Assembly: GCF_000327385.1 (NCBI RefSeq)
Contig: NW_008707710.1
Location: 1-64,000, forward strand
DNA length: 64,000 bases
Direction of reading: 5' to 3'
Source: Lottia gigantea
Lineage: Eukaryota > Mollusca > Gastropoda > Lottiidae
The notes beneath the pieces are model-generated. The model did not search any database, had not been told where the DNA came from, and was given only the letters and a program-made list of their open reading frames with translations. Position numbers and translations under genes: made by a program. Positions 38,119 through 50,714 of the stretch are shown here, in pieces (positions within the stretch are counted from its first letter, which is position 1; every line of letters begins with the position of its first letter).

Positions 38119-41100
38119 TCTAGAATATGCAACTTTTGTGTTTAATCTCGAGTCATTTGGTTCTAAAGGTTTAGATGTTAAACTAAGTAGTCTAATCACT
38201 TTAATCAGCCTCTCACTTTTTCGTTTTGTTCGCAGAATTCGCTCGATCTCTGCAAATCATTAGACGACTTAACATAAATAAGAGATAGTTATTTATCTCA
38301 AACAGATATCGTTACCACATTTGATTCCGTTAATGAGTTAGCTTCCAGGGAAATTGTTGATCTCAATTGGTTATTTGTACATGGAGCATCTTTTCTCCCT
38401 GTCATAACCGGTGTAATTTGACGTACAAGTGGAAGAAGCCTAAAGCTGTTTTTCGGTTAAGTAAAGGTTACAAGTGAATACGTGGCATTAACGACGGCAT
38501 CAAATATTGGTTTGATTTGGTTAATGGAGGGCCTTGATCTTGTCGTGATTCATATGGTGTGTGGTCTCTTTCACAGATTGACTGTGTGTTATTCGGTTGA
38601 TTGAGTGTCGGTTAGAATTTAAAGGGTGCCAGTAAAGTGCACTTCATACAGTTAATGCACTGTATTCTTCCGTAAAATGTAATATTACTTAAGACTAATC
38701 CAAGAACGTATCAAATGAAAAATATAATAATTAGAATTTAAAGGGTATTTTAATGAAATACATGTAATATTTTCAACTTTTAAAAACCCGGATTAGTTAA
38801 TTTACCGAAATGAGCAGGGGGAAATAATTGCCAATCGCTGCTAATTTATCCAAATTTGAAAAATATATCGATTATGTTATGTTTATATTCATGTTCATGA
38901 GCTCGTACAATAGCTCGAATTTCTTCAAAATAAAATAAATATATAGCTGTTGATTTATCTAACCTTGACAACACGTCGAAAATATAATTATCAATCTACT
39001 TTCGGTTTCACTGAATCGTTATCAACCGTAAAGTTTCGTAGAATAATAAACCTAAAGTGCCGTTTCAGAAGATATCTTGTATGGAAATTTCCATGCGATT
39101 TCACATAAAATAAATGTCCTATCGGGTTATGTTTCCTAATAGATACAGGATAATTCATTTCCGAAATCTGTTTAGTATCATAGATATTTATGCAATTTGC
39201 TTGACAGTCTTTGAGTTAAGCGAACAGTGAACTGTGTATTTTGTTCTTGTTCTGACTTTTCCAAGCAACGAAGTCGGAATGCAAAAACACTGGCTCAACT
39301 ACCACGGGGATTGGTTGAAACAGGTCCACGGACTCTCATAAAAAAAAAATAACGGGCATTAAATTGACCACAGAGATGTCTCCGAATGCAGCAGAGCATA
39401 ATATGTTAGAAAAAAAAATTTCCGGGGGAAGGGGAAAAATCACCCAATTAATCACAGAATGTTGGAAATAAATATGCGATCCGGTGTAAAATTACATAAT
39501 ATGGTTAAAACGACACAGAAAAAGTACATAATATTGCAGTTTATGTGTACTGAATAGATCGGAAGTTAATCTATTAGTTTTAATTTCACGCAGCAGATTT
39601 CGGATATTAATGTGCCAAAGTCCATGACTACTGACTGAAGTAAAGGAAGTCTAATGTATTGACTGTTTGTTTTTGCGTTTTATCACCTCGTAATTTCATT
39701 GTGTCTATAAAGATTTTCCCATTTAACCAAACTAACACGAAAGTCTAACACAGCGATTTTTTGAACATTTCAGACAATGTTTTATTGTCCGTCGCCGGCG
39801 TATAAATCACCACGTCCGAGTGTAAGAAAAAAAACAAAAAACTCAGGGAACAAGTATTCTGAAATACCGTATGTGCCATAGCAAGAATTCGTGCTAAACT
39901 TACCATATTCTTCTATTCTAAAATTCTATTCTCAAATTTCACAAGTTTGTCCATGCTGCAACCTTCAGTTTCATTTTTTGTTGCTGGCAAGAAGGCGAAA
40001 TATGCAATTACCGTTTCTCGACTATAAAATTCTTTCTGGTTAAAAACTAAATTCTATATATTTTTTAGCTTACAAATATTTCTACATAATAATAGAAACG
40101 ATGTCCCAATCAAACAATATTTCGGGTTTCATGATTTGACATACATATAGATAATGTAGAAGTTCTCGATTTCTATTGATGAATACAAAATTACAGTTTT
40201 AACAGTAGTAAAAAATCGAACATTGCCTTTAACCACAAAATATAAACGTTACAGAAAAATATCGACCCAAACCATTGATAGCAAATGATTTATCATGCAC
40301 TTCCACAAATTGTATAATATTAGCTATTAGTATAAATCAGTTGAATTTATATTTTTTTATTGGAAAAAGCAATACAATAACTAGGTTGTGATTCCGGTAA
40401 GCGGCGTTTTAAATAATTGAAAAGAAAACGCTCTAAGAATGAATTTGCTCTCTTGAAAAGTGATGGACAGACACAGATAGGACAGCTGTTGCTTGTTGTA
40501 TGTTAACTCTAGAGTATACAATGATTTACTGTCAGCTGTAAATTTGCTATTTTTCAATCCGAGCTGGCTAATGCAAAATAAACAAGCAATCCATTAAGGT
40601 CAACAACTCTAAAACAGCAATCAACATATATTGAAATTCGAACTAAATATGCATGTCGTCACCCATCTGCATAAGCATACAAAGATCATAATTCGACCAA
40701 AGACGCTGTCAAAATATGTAAACTGTCTAAACGGTAAAAGAACTACAGGAGCGACGATAACATTCACCATGATGTAACGAAGCAGTAACACTATCCACAA
40801 TTCATCTTGATACATAATCATGCTTGTGATTTATGTTTTTCTTAACATAGATTTACTCCTTCTGATTATACTAATGCTTATGCCCTCTAATTGGTAAGTC
40901 CACGCTAGAGTTCTAAGACTGACACGCAATGATGAAATTAATTCTTCCGTTTAACCTATTACTTACTAGAAAATGGCTTTGTTTCTGTAATCCCACAGTA
41001 CTTAGCAACCTAGAAAATTGAAATGCGTTAATTCCAGTAATAAGAGGTGCTTTAAAAATTTGAAAGCTTTTCACTTGCACAAGGAAAATGAGCTACCTAC

Positions 41101-42099
41101 AGTACAAAATTTAAAAGGTATTTGGAACAGAACCGTTAAGTAACAACCACAAATAACTGGTTAACTCCTAACGGCTTTACTAAATAACACTTTTGTTTTA
41201 AAGATGGGTTCCCTTATTTTCATGTATGAAAATGAAAATGTTAATACTTATAGTAGAAAGTAGAGGTGTTCTAATGACTTGGAAAGATACCAGTTTGTCT
41301 CACATGCCCATAATTAATTCCTAATTAGCTAAATTACAAGAGAAATACCAGCAGAATTCCAATGAGTGACCGAACAAGAAAGGCCAAAGTCTTTTTTGTT
41401 CATCCAGACTGTACATACATGGACATATATGACTTGTTAAAACTCTTAATTATATGCAATAATAACATAATGATATGATTAAGAATACATGATAATTCCT
41501 TAGAAAAAGTTTGATTAATTTGACACTAAAAAATAAGGAAACCCATCTTTAACCCATAATATACCCTTAACTAACAATATACGTGCATATTTTCATGATG
41601 GCTTTAAAAAAGTTAATAATATGAAGTATATTTTGTATTATAGAATATTGAATTAATATGAAAGTCAAGTTGCCCGAAGACAGCGAAATTAACACAAGAA
41701 AAACATTCAGCGAGAGGTTTTAAACACATCATAGATATACAGACCGAACGATTCCCCTGGAGAACATACAGCTAGACTACAGTGAAAGATAATCAAAACC
41801 AGAGTCATTTGTTAAAGCCAAGAAAGCAAATATAGTTATGGCAATGCAATTATAATCATGAAATAATTGGTAACTTATTAAAAAAAAAACAGACTGCAGA
41901 AATTATCTAAAAAGAAATATGAAAACAATTTCTAATATCAAGGCTATAATTCAAAAGGAACAATATAATATGATTATAAATTGATCCAGACATTGCTGAA
42001 AAGCCTATCTGCAATTACAGACATTCCAATACCTTCAAATTCCTTTTTTATGTTAGTGTCTATTAAACGGAAGAAATTCAAATGCTGGTAAAATTCAAA
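38119..42099. other. Long unique AT-rich stretch
   Basis: Almost 4 kb with no frame above about 66 codons and no repeat family recognised. Runs of A or T of 8-10 bases are frequent. Confidence 0.45.
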
Positions 42100-42345
42100 G
42101 GGAAAGTTGCGCGATTTTTTTTTTTTGCCAATCATACTTTAGTCTTTGTTTTTTGCTAAGCCAGTAATAGTGTTCACAGCTCACCGTCGAAATTTGAGCC
42201 TTCAAATCCACGTATGTCTAGAATTATCCGCGTTTGACGAGTCGTCTTTTTATGAGACACTGCCATTTATAGAAAAGCCATCTACAGAAATAGGAAGGAA
42301 TTTTTAAAGGAATTATCTATTTTAAAGTAATACACAGTTTGTCTG
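42100..42345. mobile_element. MITE-like family B, partial copy
   Basis: GCCAATCATACTTTAGTCTT, TAGTGTTCACAGCTCACCGT, CGAAATTTGAGCCTTCAAAT and CAGAATTATCCGCGTTT (within GTCTAGAATTATCCGCG) run in the same order as the copy at 61425-61780. The left end is diverged (AAAGGGAAAGTTGCGCGATT) and the right end is missing. Confidence 0.75.
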
Positions 42346-43787
42346 TAAAATTGGCACTGCCATGCAGTACGTAATTTTTCCAACACTGTTTCCTACAAAT
42401 AGAAACATGCTACATTTACAACTTCAAGATAATCAATAGGATCTGTTTTTACATTATTACATCATTAACAATGGTTCTGGCGTCATTTGTAAGCTCAACC
42501 ATACAACCAAATGGGCAAATTGAAGCAGATTATACATTAATGACAAAAAACATGTACGATTAGGATATGTATTTCCGTGACCAGGGCGGAGAATTGGTGT
42601 GCAGTCACCTCTGTACGAAATTTGTACACAGCGTTACATAAGGCCTCGGTCCAGATTCCGACCGATGGTTCAAGATTTCCATATAAGTTTGGTATTGTTT
42701 TGGTAACACTTCGCTTAACGAAAAAAAATTGTCTTCATAGATGACTGCGAACGGAATTGGGCGAGATAGACGATGGATATATGTAGATGTGTTTGGTAGA
42801 CTGATAAATGAATTCGGATCTCTAGCCTAATCACTACAGTTCAAACAAAATATATTGAAACAATGTCGAGATAGTTAATATCAGATAGACTTGTCTGAAT
42901 GGTTTTAAAATATAAGGTTTGGATTTCATGACCACTAAAAGTGAGAAAACCTTAAATCATAGCACATCGTACCACACCACACAAATCGACGGTATCAACC
43001 AGACGCATTGATGGTGGACAAACTGCAGAACACCTTAAATGTGCAAAACAAAACATGGATAACTGAGCTATAAAATTGCTCGTAGCATGACTAAGTGTGC
43101 CACCTGTTTTAGGTTGTCAATAATACAACTCTACCAACTGTGAATAGGTACTGGTAATCAGAGAATTGTCAACGTCCAGAGGTTTGGCCAAGCACCAGCT
43201 GGTAGAAAGGATCCATAGTTGAGAACCTTGGTTGTTGTCCATGTGAAGTATATTTATTCAATGTTTCTATTTTTGAACTACCAATGATCCAGCTACAACG
43301 GTGTGTTGCGTCTTCTATATGCATCTAATGATCTATGAAGAAGGACAATATCGTGCCGTCTAATGTGTAAGTCACTCACGGGGAGATTAATTGAATGGCA
43401 CTAACTCGACCTACGCTGTTATTGAAACAAAGACGAACACATATAGCAAACCGAGCAGAAGAGTAACACCACAAGCAGTCGATGCTGGTTTAAGAAGCCG
43501 CTTAAACTAAGTCCTGGAGATCTTACAAGCGTTAAATTGAACAATTTTAATGTGTATGAAGGGCATTGTCAAGGTTATTAAAACGTCGATGTCACTTGAA
43601 CTTAATTATGTCTAGAACAAACATAGAGCTTAATTGAAACTAACGTCAATGATGAACGTCAGGACAACCATGAAAATGGTTATTTGCATACATTCTTTGC
43701 TTCATTCATCCACCCATTATCATCTTCGTTATTGATTGACTCAACATCGAAACTTTAGCCTCAAAAAACTCAATTTCTTTGACAGAT
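42346..43787. other. Unique stretch
   Basis: No gene or repeat is recognised. Confidence 0.4.
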
Positions 43788-44525
43788 CTTTATACCGACA
43801 GGTTTTCATCCAGCATAACCAGAGAAATCTTTATACCGACAGGTTATCATCCAGCATAACCAGAGAAATCTTTATACCGACAGGTTTTCATCCAGCATAA
43901 CCAGAGAAATCTTTATACCGACAGGTTTTCATCCAGCATAACCAGATAGATCTTTATACCGACAGGTTTTCATCCAGCATAACCAGAGAAATCTTTATAC
44001 CGACAGGTTTTCATCCAGCATAACCAGAGAAATCTTTATACCGACAGGTTTTCATCCAGCATAACCAGATAGATCTTTATACCGACAGGTTTTCATCCAG
44101 CATAACCAGAGAAATCTTTATACCGACAGGTTTTCATCCAGCATAACCAGAGAAATCGTTATACCGACAGGTTTTCATCCAGCATAACCAGAGAAATCGT
44201 TATACCGACAGGTTTTCATCCAGCATAACCAGAGAAATCTTTATACCGACAGGTTTTCATCCAGCATAACCAGAGAAATCTTTATACCGACAGGTTTTCA
44301 TCCAGCATAACCAGAGAAATCTTTATACCGACAGGTTTTCATCCAGCATAACCAGAGAAATCTTTATACCGACAGGTTTTCATCCAGCATAACCAGATAG
44401 ATCTTTATGCCGACAGGTTTTTATCCAGCATAACCAGATAGATCTTTATACCGACCGGTTTTCATCTTGCACAGCCAGGCAGGTCTCTGTCCGGGCAGAT
44501 CTGCTTTCGTCATAATCCGAAAAAC
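43788..44525. repeat. Minisatellite, 41-base unit, 18 copies
   Basis: CTTTATACCGACAGGTTTTC, ATCCAGCATAACCAG, AGAAAT repeats with exactly 41 bases per step from 43788 to 44443. That gives 16 near-identical copies without one insertion or deletion. Two more copies at 44444 and 44485 keep the 41-base spacing but are diverged, the second heavily. Variant copies end GATAGAT instead of GAGAAAT (four copies, at 43941, 44064, 44392 and 44433). Two adjacent copies start CGTTATACC. Confidence 0.97.
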
Positions 44526-45496
44526 CTAGAAACCTTTCACTTTATTCATTCAAACGAATGGCGAAGGATCACTATTGTGGACTCAGACGAGGATTTCTTA
44601 TTCCGTCATATAAAATGCCAACATAACATCTTCTTAGATACATTGACTCGTCAAAAGGTATTGGTGAATATTGTTTCAATAATTGGACAATAATGAAATG
44701 CAAAATCAATGCCGTTGGCACAGTCGAGTAAGCAATCGATTTCCACATGTCTTTGAACAATAATCGAAGAGACTCATAATATAGCTAGCAATTATTTCAA
44801 AGACATCGACGAAAATAGAAACATGTAAACGATCTATCTTGGGAAGTAGCAATGCGTGTATGTGGCGATCCTCTAATCATACATATTATGAACCTAACGG
44901 TTGTGTAAATCAATCATGCATTTCGATTGTTCTCGAAAGAAATCTTCGATTATTGTTCCATTTGCTGATCACGACATTCTCTCTGGGGTAAAATTTTCAA
45001 TCTATGTCGATTCGTATGAGGAAAACTTACTGCAGAAACTTCCTTGTTCTCAATTCCGTTACAAAATTGCTAAATTTAATTTCCTATGTGAAGTAGAGCC
45101 TATTTTTTATTAGCAAAGATCCAAAATGGACAAGTTCAATGAATGACGATGACGATTTATGGAACGGTCATATTCATAACACATATTCGAATCCTCGCGA
45201 ATACTTGAGGAAGTATTATTTTCACGATTATTTCAATGATAAGAGATAGCTCTATAAACCTGACATTTTAAATGTCATTGCCTACAGTCATCACATTCTT
45301 TCAGGAAAGTCTCAATTTGTATCGACCTAATTTCTGCTAATTAGTTATCACCAACACTGTGTACTATAAAATGACATCGACTAAAAATGGTCTTGTCTTG
45401 TTCTGTGCAGAAAAACGCACTATGACAAAAACAATAATCGAGTAATAAACAAAACTTCATAAATGGTTCATAGCCATTTGGGAGGGCACTTCGACA
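44526..45496. other. Unique stretch
   Basis: Short frames at 44572-44760 (minus) and 44901-45113 (plus) have no features supporting a protein. Confidence 0.4.
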
Positions 45497-45740
45497 AAGA
45501 AAATGAAATGAATCGAATGGAGTTTTACGTCCTACTCTTCTGCACCAAATTGGGCTAATGAAGACGGGCAACGCCATGTTGTGTACCATGAAAGAAATTT
45601 TGCTAGGACTGTGGCATTAGCCTGCTCTTATTCGATTTCCAACTGTCGGGGATCTTTTAACCTGAACAGCCTGTAGCACACGGACCCCGGTTAACATATT
45701 AAATGGAACTGCTTGTGTATGGTCATCTTTTATACCAGAC
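45497..45740 (-). mobile_element. SINE family 1, body and tail
   Basis: Reading the plus strand, the reversed tail AAATGAAATGAATCGAATGG, AGTTTTACGTCCTACTCTTC is followed by GGGCTAATGAAGACGGGCAA, GGCATTAGCCTGCTCTTATT, CGATTTCCAACTGTCGGGGA, TCTTTTAACCTGAACAGCCT, GTAGCACACGG and ACCCCGGTTAA. It is the best-preserved copy of the 3' half. The tRNA head is lost. The 82-codon minus-strand frame at 45341-45589 overlaps it and is not a gene. Confidence 0.9.
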
Positions 45741-47140
45741 TTTCACCAAACACAAAATTCCATAATTTTTTATGGAAACGTCAAATTCAAATTTATTACT
45801 CTCTTTGGACGAGCTTCGTCACCTATCCATTTGTATTAAGATGAATTATTCAGTTCTCAAATGGCAAGAGAGGGAAGGGTAGATACTTTTTTTATGAATT
45901 TGTCTATCAAATTAATAATTGCTAAAGGTTCACAGGATCTCATGAGTCTTGTTGAAATGCCAGCTATCCCCGAGCAATTAGTTTGCAAAACAACTAATAT
46001 TTGACAAATGGGTCCTATTGTCATCGTTGTGTGTTTGCCAGCTCATTCTAGCATTGTTTGTAACAATAAATGATTTACACATTATTATCTCGTCTATTGA
46101 TTCCAATTAGCTGATTAGATCTACACTCTCGTTACCGATGACGAGTTTCAAATGAAATACATTGGACAGGGTTTATAAAAACGGACAACCAGTGTGTATA
46201 TTGGACAGAGCAGTGTCATTACTGGTATAGATCATTTCAAGTGAAAGTTTCAAAGCAATTTGCTTCTGACACTTATCGTATTCTCGGTTTGGAGATCGAG
46301 TGGTTTTAGACCCTAATGTAGCTACATGCATGTGCTTAAATGAAGCATTCAGAATCTATTCCAAATAAATATAAGATTGGAATACAAAATTGGCAGGTGT
46401 AAGTCCAGGAGAAGAAATGTTTCGTTTTCAGTTGTTTGTAAAAAGGATTTGGAAAAAAGGACATTTTTAAACCAAGAAGTCAAACCAGAGTATTTAGAAC
46501 CTTGTTTTCTGTATCTGTACCAGAATTTGTGAGACAATGAGGACATTCTGAGATTTTAATGGTAAAATGAGTTTGTAGGAGAGGAGTAAAAGAGCATTAA
46601 TAGTGATATGCATCGGTAAGTAACTCTTCTTAACTTTATAACAAATGTTTAGTGGGTTAACTGTGTTCACGTAAAAGGGTCCTACTATTTTAGAATAGAC
46701 GACAATTTATTAAAGAAGGTTAATATCATTTTATATGAAAGGTAAGTCAGTAAAGACGTGAACTGTGGAGTAGTAAGCATAGAAATTCGACTCGAAGGGC
46801 AAGTGAGGTCCATCTCAAAAGAAACAAAATTAAAATAGCCAAAACATGCAAAACTGAACACTTTTCTGAATCCTTAAATTTGTGACTGAAATTACTATTA
46901 CATATTTGCCTCTAAATGCACCATTTCTGGAAAGCATTATCAAAATGTTCATTGCCACCAGCAGGGTTGTCCCCACCCACTTTCCAAAAAGATTCTGCAA
47001 ATGCCCTTGTTTAATGGACAGAGTTGTTAGTGGTGGTATTTGGGGTGTGTTGCCCATGACTTGTCAGACTCGATGTCAAAAGCCTGTATAATGATATTAC
47101 ATGTTTGTCATGGTATCCAATAAGCTTAAGTATTTGTGAC
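45741..47140. other. Unique stretch with possible regulatory motifs
   Basis: TTTATAAAAACGG (46172-46184) would fit a TATA box, and ACAATAAATGATTTAC with CCAATTAGCTGATTAGATC (46060-46125) gives Sox-like and homeodomain-like sites. No transcript evidence can be read from the sequence. Frames at 46349-46546 and 46830-47091 are unsupported. Confidence 0.25.
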
Positions 47141-47464
47141 TATTGAATGGTTTAAATGATCCACTGCAGCCCTTGGTTGGTTTATATAACAAGACTGCTG
47201 AAGACCCAGTTGATCCACAGCAGCCCTGGGTGCATCATATCAATTTTTACTGTGAAATAAATTATACAAGGTACATTCAGATAATTTCACTTAGTGATGA
47301 GTAAATCTAGATCAATGTAACCTTCAGCTGTATATTTTGTTCCTGTCATACAGGTGCATGCAAATGATTTCATTTCCTTACTAGATCAATGTAACCTACA
47401 GCCATGCTGTCAAATTTTTACTGTTAACAAGAAAGAAAGAACTATATTTTACAACTAAGGTTCA
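47141..47464. repeat. Degenerate tandem-like repeat, left part
   Basis: CTAGATCAATGTAACCTTCA (47308) recurs as CTAGATCAATGTAACCTACA (47382) and weakly as CTAGATCACTGTGACATAAG (about 47770). CAAATGATTTCATTTCCTTA (47363) resembles GAAGATGATTTGATTTGATT (about 47731). GATCCAC(T/A)GCAGCCC occurs at 47159 and 47212. It appears to be an old array split by the SINE at 47465-47695. Confidence 0.5.
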
Positions 47465-47698
47465 CAGATCCTTTCCAGCTGGTCATTGGACCAACAACTT
47501 CTTAGTATTGATCCTTCGCGGATTATCCATACCCATTTACAGGGGGTCTACTGGAATCATGAGTGGAGATGACTTATTCAAAGCCATCAGACTTTCACTT
47601 GCTGATTGAGATCGGAACCCACAGCTACCACTTGCTGGATATTGCACATGACATCATGTAAAGAACCAACGCTCTAATCAACTGTGCTATAGAACTTT
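47465..47698 (-). mobile_element. SINE family 2, tRNA-derived, near-complete
   Basis: On the minus strand the start region reads CTATAGCACAGTTGATTAGA, a good match to a tRNA A-box region (GCTCAGTTGGTTAGA in common tRNAs). GTGGGTTCCGATCTC follows at B-box distance. The body reads, in plus sense, GCGGATTATCCATACCCATT, TACAGGGGGTC and ends near CAGATCCTTTCCAGCTGG. Related pieces are at 31985-32110 and 59430-59525. Confidence 0.65.
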
Positions 47699-48054
47699 GC
47701 TGTTAAATGGATTATATGATACAAAGCGTATGAAGATGATTTGATTTGATTAAGTGCTAAGTTAAACTAGATCACTGTGACATAAGTAAGCTGGTAATAT
47801 TGTGTAATATATTGAGGTTTTTAAGTGCTGTTGAGATCCTGCCTTTCCAATACTAGTATCTTGATTTCTAATGATTCTATATTGGACAGGTTAGCAATGA
47901 ATTCAGTCATTGATATTTGTGTGAGAATTTCATAATTGGTTAACTCTAATCACTGTAACCAAGTGAAACTGTTCGACATGCAAAAAGCATTTTGGTTTTT
48001 AAATGGGAATAATAACATGTGATATAGATTGCATAGAAAATGAAATCAAATAAT
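47699..48054. repeat. Degenerate tandem-like repeat, right part
   Basis: This continues the old array left of the SINE: CTAGATCACTGTGACATAAG (47768) and CTCTAATCACTGTAACCAAG (47945) keep the GATCA-TGTAAC pattern. Similarity is low. Confidence 0.4.
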
Positions 48055-48185
48055 TATGCTCCAATTTTCTGATCTTGCTGTGGCTAATGAAGTGTACAAT
48101 GAAGTAAAATTTTATTAGGTTAGGGATCTTTACAGTGCGTGTAGCACACTTTCAATGTCTGACCTTTGAAACTGAATCATTTCCA
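48055..48185 (-). mobile_element. SINE family 1, degenerate fragment
   Basis: GTGGCTAATGAAGTGTACAA, TAGGGATCTTTACAGTGCGT and GTAGCACAC keep the order of the reversed body with internal losses. Confidence 0.6.
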
Positions 48186-48540
48186 TACGAAAAACCAAAT
48201 TGAAAAAACTAAAGATGAGCTCTTATTCTTGTAATATTGACAGTTGTGTTTGTATATTTAATCATTTAACAATTGTGGAACAACAAAGATTTTCCATGAA
48301 CATTTCAATTGTTTCACAAAAAATACCTTCGCATTGTGTTAATTTTAAATGAAACTCAATTATAAATGTTGATTCTGTCTCATTCGTTTAAAATAAAAGA
48401 TGAATATAAAAAATCAAATTGATTCCATTGACTGTCTGGGAATGTAAGAAATGCTTATAGTAAAGGCTTGTCCAAACAAGCAAGAATACTTGCTTCACTA
48501 TCTGAACAAAGCTTGGGATGGCTCACTTCTGATATGAGTA

Positions 48541-48722
48541 GAAGCCGCAGTGGCTCAGTGAGTTAGGCTTGCTCGCTAACCTGAAGGTCCAAGGTTCAAT
48601 CCCGGTAAAGGTCGAGCTAAATACCTTCGGATTTTTCAACATGGTTTCCCCCTGTTGTGATGCAGGTAAGAGGGGCTGACATGGAAAAAGCGTCTAGTCG
48701 TTAAGATGAGACAGTAAACTAC
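48541..48722 (+). mobile_element. SINE family 1, 5' part with tRNA-like head
   Basis: TGGCTCAGTGAG (48551-48562) fits the polymerase III A box in all but one constrained position and GGTTCAATCCC (48593-48603) fits the B box, 30 bases apart. The body continues TACCTTCGGATTTTTCAACA, TGGTTTCCCCCTGTTGTGAT, GCAGGTAAGAGGGGCTGACA, TGGAAAAAGCGTCTAGTCGT, AGATGAGACAGTAAAC and then stops. This copy defines the head that the 3' copies lack. Transcription by polymerase III from these internal boxes is known for the class. Confidence 0.9.
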
Positions 48723-49522
48723 AGTTATTAATTTCTTATGCAATACGTTTATTTAAGCTTCCTTAAATAGCCATTGATAAGGATTTGTATCTAGTTTGCT
48801 TTTATTAAGGGTTTCTTACTTCATAACTTCAGGTAAAAGTGGTTATAAAAACAATATATAATTGAAATTACAAAAGCACAGGCAGAGGAGTAAATTCAGT
48901 AACACCAATTACTGTTATATGAAGAAAAAAATAGAATGTGTAATAACTTTTTTCAAAAAAAGTCATATTTTCGAACTTATCTTTTCAGATTATATATATA
49001 TACATTTTATGTACACATCTCACTACTGTCACTTGAGCTTTGAGCCGAGTGTTCTCAGATAACTGATACTTTCCAAAGTTGTTATTATGACATAAAAGAT
49101 ACCAAATGAATGCCCATGTATGTATATTATGATTACTGATGTTCATTTGGTTTGCTTAATGACCATGATTTAACAAAGATAATTACTACTTCCAATGGGT
49201 GGTTCATATTGAAAATTCAGAGATAATAATAATTGCATGGTTTCTTTCAAACCATCTAGCTAAAATATTGCCAAACAAGAACTTAATGAACTCTCTATCA
49301 GATAAGTATTGGGTTGTTGGAAGCCAAAATACTACCAAAATACACAAAACGAGGTTGCAAAATGATCGTCTATAATTTTAGTTTCCGAAATTTTAATGCA
49401 CAAAATGTAGTGAAGCAAAACTTTGCAATATATTATCAAATTATGCAAATTTTGACAAAATTGATTGCACAATACCATACGACTTTCCACTACATAAATA
49501 GTAAGATTTTGTACTACATTTC
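48723..49522. other. Unique AT-rich stretch
   Basis: Frames at 48862-49062 and 49314-49562 are unsupported. A short alternating TA run lies at 48993-49001. Confidence 0.4.
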
Positions 49523-49745
49523 TTTGGGCTAATGAAGACAGGTAACGCCATGCACAGTGCAATCAGGGAAATTTTGCCAAGACAGCGGCATTAGCCTACT
49601 CTTGTTCGATTTCCAACTGTCGAGGGATCTTTACGTTCACAGCCTGTAGCCTTGGTTTATTGTTCCATCCAAACGACTAGAGGCTTTATCCAGGTCAACC
49701 CCTCTTTTGTGCATCACTGAAATATTTTTATGAAAATGTAACAAT
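49523..49745 (-). mobile_element. SINE family 1, body copy
   Basis: From left: TTGGGCTAATGAAGACAGGT, GCGGCATTAGCCTACTCTTG, CGATTTCCAACTGTCGAGGG, ATCTTTACGTTCACAGCCTG, then (minus sense) CTCTAGTCGTTTGGATGGAA, GGGGTTGACCTGGATAAAGC and CAGTGATGCACAAAAGAG. It links the 5' part seen at 48541 to the 3' part seen at 45497 and so shows they are one element. The 90-codon minus-strand frame at 49637-49909 is largely SINE sequence and should not be called a gene. Confidence 0.88.
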
Positions 49746-50714
49746 ATACACCATTGTTTCTCAAGTAAATCTGCAAAAGAGCTACCATTATTATTTGGAA
49801 TTGCCCAAAGTGTTTTGTGTGCTGAAAATGGGCGAAAATCACTTCTGTTGAGCTTATTTTTTCTTACATTTATAACAGTAAAATTCATAATCTCTATTGT
49901 GCTCTTCATACAAAAACAAGAAAATACCAGATTGTAGCTTTCATGTCACTTCCTTAGTTACCTTATGTCGCACGTCACTTTGCAACTGTTGATGCGCCAC
50001 ATATGGTACGCACGTCACTTGTTCAAAAACTCTGATATAAACATTTATGTTTCAAATTTGACAAGTGAAAAAGATAATTTCAAAATCAGACATTATTGGT
50101 TGACTTAAGGTGCGAGTACATGAGCAGTCTTGGTCAGAGATTTTTGTTGCCGATTAAAGTCTTGAGTAAAATCTTGTGTGTGCCAGTGCTTCCACGAAGA
50201 GATTGTCGCATCCTAAAATTTTTTATAATATCAAACAAGTTCGATAATTGTCTCCGATTATTTTATCATCTGCAAAACAAACCGTCATCATCCAATCAGA
50301 TTCCAAATTGAATTATGTAAACCTCAGGACACTACCAGATAACTTAGTCTCTTGATAATTGACTTTTTGGACCTGATTCTAATGAGCTAAGTGCTAATAA
50401 CTTTAACATTATATTGAGTAGATTATCTATGACATACAACTAGCTTATTTCCATAACAATATATTGACAATGGCTAATATCCATATGTGGGGCTCTTATT
50501 AATTTATTCTGAATTGACTCCAAAATATATAATTTAGACTTATACAACCATACCAATGACACTATTATACTTAAGTATATGAAAATGGGATCTGGTTACT
50601 GATGTAAACCAGGATATGGTCTAACCTATTGTATTTTTAATGTTTCATAGATCTGCTTTTGATAACTATATTGTCCAATATTTGAATTAAAAGTGATATA
50701 TCGTAGGTGACCGC
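49746..50714. other. Unique AT-rich stretch
   Basis: CGCACGTCACTT occurs twice (49969-49980 and 50010-50021), giving two CRE-like cores 41 bases apart. The 71-codon plus-strand frame at 50096-50311 has no recognisable domain. Confidence 0.4.

Noticed and set aside
43788-44525. CRISPR array (even repeats of fixed step)
   Set aside because: The whole 41-base unit is repeated with no unique spacers, and the setting is eukaryotic.
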